A stretch of 64,000 nt of DNA from Hamadaea flava. GTDB lineage: Bacteria > Actinomycetota > Actinomycetes > Mycobacteriales > Micromonosporaceae. The notes under the pieces are model-generated. The model did no database searches. It was not told the DNA's origin and saw only the letters and a list, made by a program, of their open reading frames with translations. A program made the translations under genes and the position numbers. Positions 62,134-64,000 of the stretch are shown here, in pieces (within the stretch, counting starts at the first letter, position 1; each line of letters opens with the position of its first letter). The DNA is taken from NCBI RefSeq assembly GCF_024172085.1, contig NZ_JAMZDZ010000001.1, positions 7,068,001 to 7,132,000 of the forward strand, read 5' to 3'.

Positions 62134-62185
62134 GTGATCTTGAACGAAAACTGCTGCTATGGCGACGTTTTCTGTTCAAGATCAC
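62134..62185. repeat. paired-hairpin element, type B (locus 2)
   Basis: The arms GTGATCTTGAACGAAAAC and GTTTTCTGTTCAAGATCAC pair except for one bulged base. They match the type B arms at 26054-26105 apart from AAT to AAC-type changes. Confidence 0.83.
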
Positions 62186-62196
62186 GCCGCACTTGT

Positions 62197-62245
62197 CGAT
62201 CTAGGCGATGAATGGCGGCTATGGCGACCTTTTCTCGCCTAGATC
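62197..62245. repeat. paired-hairpin element, type A (locus 2)
   Basis: GATCTAGGCGATGAATGG (62198-62215) pairs with CCTTTTCTCGCCTAGATC (62228-62245) with three mismatches. The outer arm GATCTAGGCGA is identical to locus 1. Its loop shares GCTATGGCGAC with the neighbouring type B loop. Confidence 0.83.
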
Positions 62246-62261
62246 ATCCCGCCGCAACGCA

Positions 62262-62450
62262 ACGCGACGCGACGCTGCGCACGACGATGCCGGCCGCGCA
62301 CGACGATGCCCGCCGCGACGCGACGCTGCGCACGACGATGCCCGCCGCGACGCGACGCTACGCACGGCGAGGCCGGCCGCGCACGACGATGCCCGCCGCG
62401 ACGCGACAACGATGCCCGCCGCAGACGACGATGCCCGCCGCGACAGCGAC
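62262..62450. repeat. tandem array around CGACGATGCCCGCCGCG
   Basis: ACGATGCC recurs six times, plus one variant (GCGAGGCC), with irregular spacing of about 18-50 bp, embedded in GACGCGACGCT repeats. It is a degenerate variable-number-type repeat without unique spacers. Confidence 0.75.
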
Positions 62451-62471
62451 GGGCATCATTCGGACGAAACG

Positions 62472-63293
62472 TCAGATGTCGACGCCGAATCTTCGCAGGA
62501 TCGCGCCGCCGGCCAGCCAAGCCCCCGCGCCGAACGAGACGATAATGAAGATTGTGGAGAGCACTAGCGTCTCGACCTTGCCGCCGACCTCGACCGAGAT
62601 GGAGTTCGGCACACCGATCATCCGCCACAGCCGAATCTTCTTGAAGCCGGTCGGGATGGGCCACAGGATCGGTACGCCGGCGCTGGTCACGATGTCGCCC
62701 ATGAGGTGCACGAAACAGCCGACGCCGACGGCGAACCCGATGAGCGGATAGCCTCGGCCCGAGTCGAGGTTCTCGAAGGTGTACCAGGAGGCGGCAGCCG
62801 CGACAGCGGTCGTGATGACCCAGCCGGCCCGCTTCGCCCAGTGCTCGAAGACGCCGCGCAGGGCCAGCCCGATCATGAAGAACAGGATCGGCAGCACGGC
62901 CCACTTGCCGAACCGCTGGCACAGGAAGCTCGCGCCCCAGCCCATCAGCAGGACGAACGGTAGCGTGTGGGTGAACGTGCGGTGCCCGTAGTCCCGCTTG
63001 GGGTCGTGGCTGAGCCGCGTCGCGGTGTAGATGCCGAGGGAGAGCTTCTCGATGACCTCGGAGATGAACATGGAGACCGGGCCGAACGTGTGCGCCACGG
63101 TCGCGCCGCCCTGGTTGGTGGTCACCTTGCCGGAGAGGTCCAGGTCGGGCAGGAGCGCGCCGCCGGCGCACATCGCGGTGCCGAGGGCCAGATAGAGCGG
63201 CGACTGGTGTGGATAGTCGAAGACCTGCTCCATCACCACGGATCCGGCGAGCCAGGTGGCGGCGCCGGAAAGCGCGTGCGAACGCCCCATCAT
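62472..63293 (-). CDS. YdjM/DUF457-family membrane-bound metal-dependent hydrolase-like protein
   Basis: The 273-residue membrane protein has six or seven helices. It carries the YdjM-type His/Asp motifs SHALSGAATW, GALLPDLDLSG, DYGHRTFTHTL and CFVHLMGDIVTSAGV. The family is annotated as membrane-bound hydrolases or LexA-regulated inner-membrane proteins; activity is unproven. Two ATG codons are adjacent; the first was taken, with GGGGAGGA about 10 nt upstream. Confidence 0.88.
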   Translation of the reverse strand: MMGRSHALSGAATWLAGSVVMEQVFDYPHQSPLYLALGTAMCAGGALLPDLDLSGKVTTNQGGATVAHTFGPVSMFISEVIEKLSLGIYTATRLSHDPKRDYGHRTFTHTLPFVLLMGWGASFLCQRFGKWAVLPILFFMIGLALRGVFEHWAKRAGWVITTAVAAAASWYTFENLDSGRGYPLIGFAVGVGCFVHLMGDIVTSAGVPILWPIPTGFKKIRLWRMIGVPNSISVEVGGKVETLVLSTIFIIVSFGAGAWLAGGAILRRFGVDI

Positions 63294-63372
63294 GGTGGCT
63301 GATTCCTCCCCATTGGATGACCCCGAGATCACGGGTCGCGCACACTTTGCCAGAACACTTGTCCCAACGCAA

Positions 63373-63405
63373 TCAGCCGGACCTCCAAGGTGGATGTCCG
63401 GCTGA
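63373..63405 (-). terminator. terminator of the minus-strand PhzE-like gene
   Basis: Perfect 10-bp arms TCAGCCGGAC (63373-63382) and GTCCGGCTGA (63396-63405) lie 13 bp beyond the stop of the minus-strand gene. Confidence 0.8.
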
Positions 63406-63418
63406 CGACGGTGGATTT

Positions 63419-64000
63419 CTAGCGCACGGGCTCCACTGCCAGCAGATCGGCGATCAGCGACGTGAGAATGCCCGGTCCGTCCTCGGTCAGCACCGACTCC
63501 GGATGGAATTGGACTCCGGCGTACCGGGGTGCGCGGAGCGCGTGCACGAATCCGTCCGGTCCGGCGGCCAGCTCGACACCGTCCACATCGGAGGCAAGGG
63601 CGGTGAACGTCGAGTAATAGCCGACTCGGCGTACCGTGCCGAACAGGTCGGCGTCGACCGGCAGGCCCTGCGCCGGCAGCTCGCGCCGATGCAGGGTCAG
63701 CCCCAGTTCCTGGGCCAGCACCTGATGCCCCAGGCACACGGCGAGCAGCGGCTTGCGGTCCGCGAGCCGCCGCCGGATCACCCGGCGCAGCGCGGCCGCG
63801 TTGGCCAGCGCCGGGTCCGCGGGATCGCCCGGTCCGGGCCCGGCCACGACCAGGTCCGCGTCGATGCTCTCCACGACCGACTTGTACGCCTGAAGCGTGA
63901 CCGTCATCCCCAGCGAGCGGAGCATGTGGGCGAGCATGCCGGTGAAGGTGTCCTCGGCGTCCACGACGACGCAGGTACGCCCCTCGAACGGGCGCGCGAA
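63419..64000 (-). CDS. PhzE/anthranilate-synthase-like protein, C-terminal glutamine amidotransferase part (truncated by window edge)
   Basis: The frame stays open to the window edge, so only about the last 193 residues are seen. They form a class I glutamine amidotransferase: VVAGPGPGDPADP (oxyanion region), nucleophile Cys in LLAVCLGHQV and the His/Glu pair in VQFHPESVLTEDG. FEGRTCVVVDAEDTFTGMLAH at its start recalls the linker between synthase and amidotransferase domains in PhzE-type fusions. A stand-alone TrpG/PabA would normally start near here, but the preceding in-frame residues argue for a fusion. The product could serve aromatic or phenazine-like metabolism. Confidence 0.82.
   Translation of the reverse strand, partial: FARPFEGRTCVVVDAEDTFTGMLAHMLRSLGMTVTLQAYKSVVESIDADLVVAGPGPGDPADPALANAAALRRVIRRRLADRKPLLAVCLGHQVLAQELGLTLHRRELPAQGLPVDADLFGTVRRVGYYSTFTALASDVDGVELAAGPDGFVHALRAPRYAGVQFHPESVLTEDGPGILTSLIADLLAVEPVR

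Larger units (their letters stand above)
62040..62471. other. repeat-rich intergenic region
   Basis: These 432 bp contain short direct repeats of GCTCACGCTCG (about 62057-62116), the second pair of long hairpins (62134-62245) and a GC-rich tandem array (62262-62450). It lies between two convergent genes. No gene is proposed. Confidence 0.75.

Noticed and set aside
62262-62450. CRISPR array
   Set aside because: The repeats are irregular, degenerate and adjoining, without unique spacers of constant length, and no cas gene is near.

Overview
The window is high-GC DNA with almost no non-coding slack. It uses many GTG and TTG starts, 4-bp ATGA/GTGA stop-start overlaps, a sufR-sufBD-Rieske-sufCSU-sufT operon, an opcA gene and an fabG-fabI(inhA)-hemH cluster. 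That combination points to an actinomycete, most likely of the Micromonosporaceae; the genus cannot be fixed from sequence alone. From memory, the gene order follows the Mycobacterium tuberculosis Rv1436-Rv1488 neighbourhood: pgk-tpiA, secG, the pentose-phosphate block, ctaB, ctaA, suf, moxR-DUF58-VWA, fabG-inhA-hemH, NfeD-SPFH. Most of the window is therefore conserved chromosomal core with accessory genes inserted between the blocks.

Layout. 1-4140: end of pgk, tpiA, a secreted peptidoglycan-binding protein, a peptide-type solute-binding lipoprotein, secG and a cold-shock gene. 4167-12393 (minus): tkt-tal-pgi-zwf-opcA-pgl, the complete oxidative and non-oxidative pentose-phosphate set, tightly coupled. 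12745-16564: ctaB and ctaA (heme O and heme A synthesis) around two unassigned proteins and an ATP-grasp enzyme. 16658-19157: a polar amino-acid ABC transporter. 19345-25932: the SUF iron-sulfur operon, preceded by an IdeR/DmdR-like iron box. 26170-35599: accessory genes (DUF402, phosphoketolase, GH13 glucosidase, TRIC channel, small membrane proteins, HAD, PH-domain pair). 35814-38784: MoxR-DUF58-VWA. 38785-39574: a large intergenic region that appears to hold a minus-strand unit with a 16-codon leader ORF and a 26-residue membrane peptide. 39575-42954: fabG-fabI-hemH-NagD-like. 42974-50322: an unknown protein, an orphan permease-like protein, DUF3097, a serine hydrolase, NfeD-SPFH and a TrmH-family methyltransferase. 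50339-55515: PucR regulator, aminotransferase and acylating semialdehyde dehydrogenase, a likely beta-alanine/pyrimidine catabolic module. 55888-60304: RpiR regulator plus an ngcEFG-type N-acetylglucosamine/chitobiose transporter. 60375-64000: a family-A DNA polymerase-like protein, a YdjM/DUF457 membrane protein and the 3' end of a PhzE/anthranilate-synthase-like gene.

The least ordinary material is repetitive or non-coding. (i) A 42-bp interspersed element with a palindromic core occurs four times. Three copies lie in frame inside hemH, a GH13 glucosidase and sufD, always in the same reading frame. The fourth is intergenic with a triplicated 15-bp end. (ii) Two intergenic loci each carry a pair of long hairpins whose arms are conserved between loci. 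(iii) A second intergenic repeat built on GATCATGAACTA occurs twice. (iv) At least ten genes show a TANNNT hexamer 6 or 7 nt before the start codon, the signature of leaderless transcripts. No tRNA, rRNA, CRISPR array, insertion sequence or prophage was seen.
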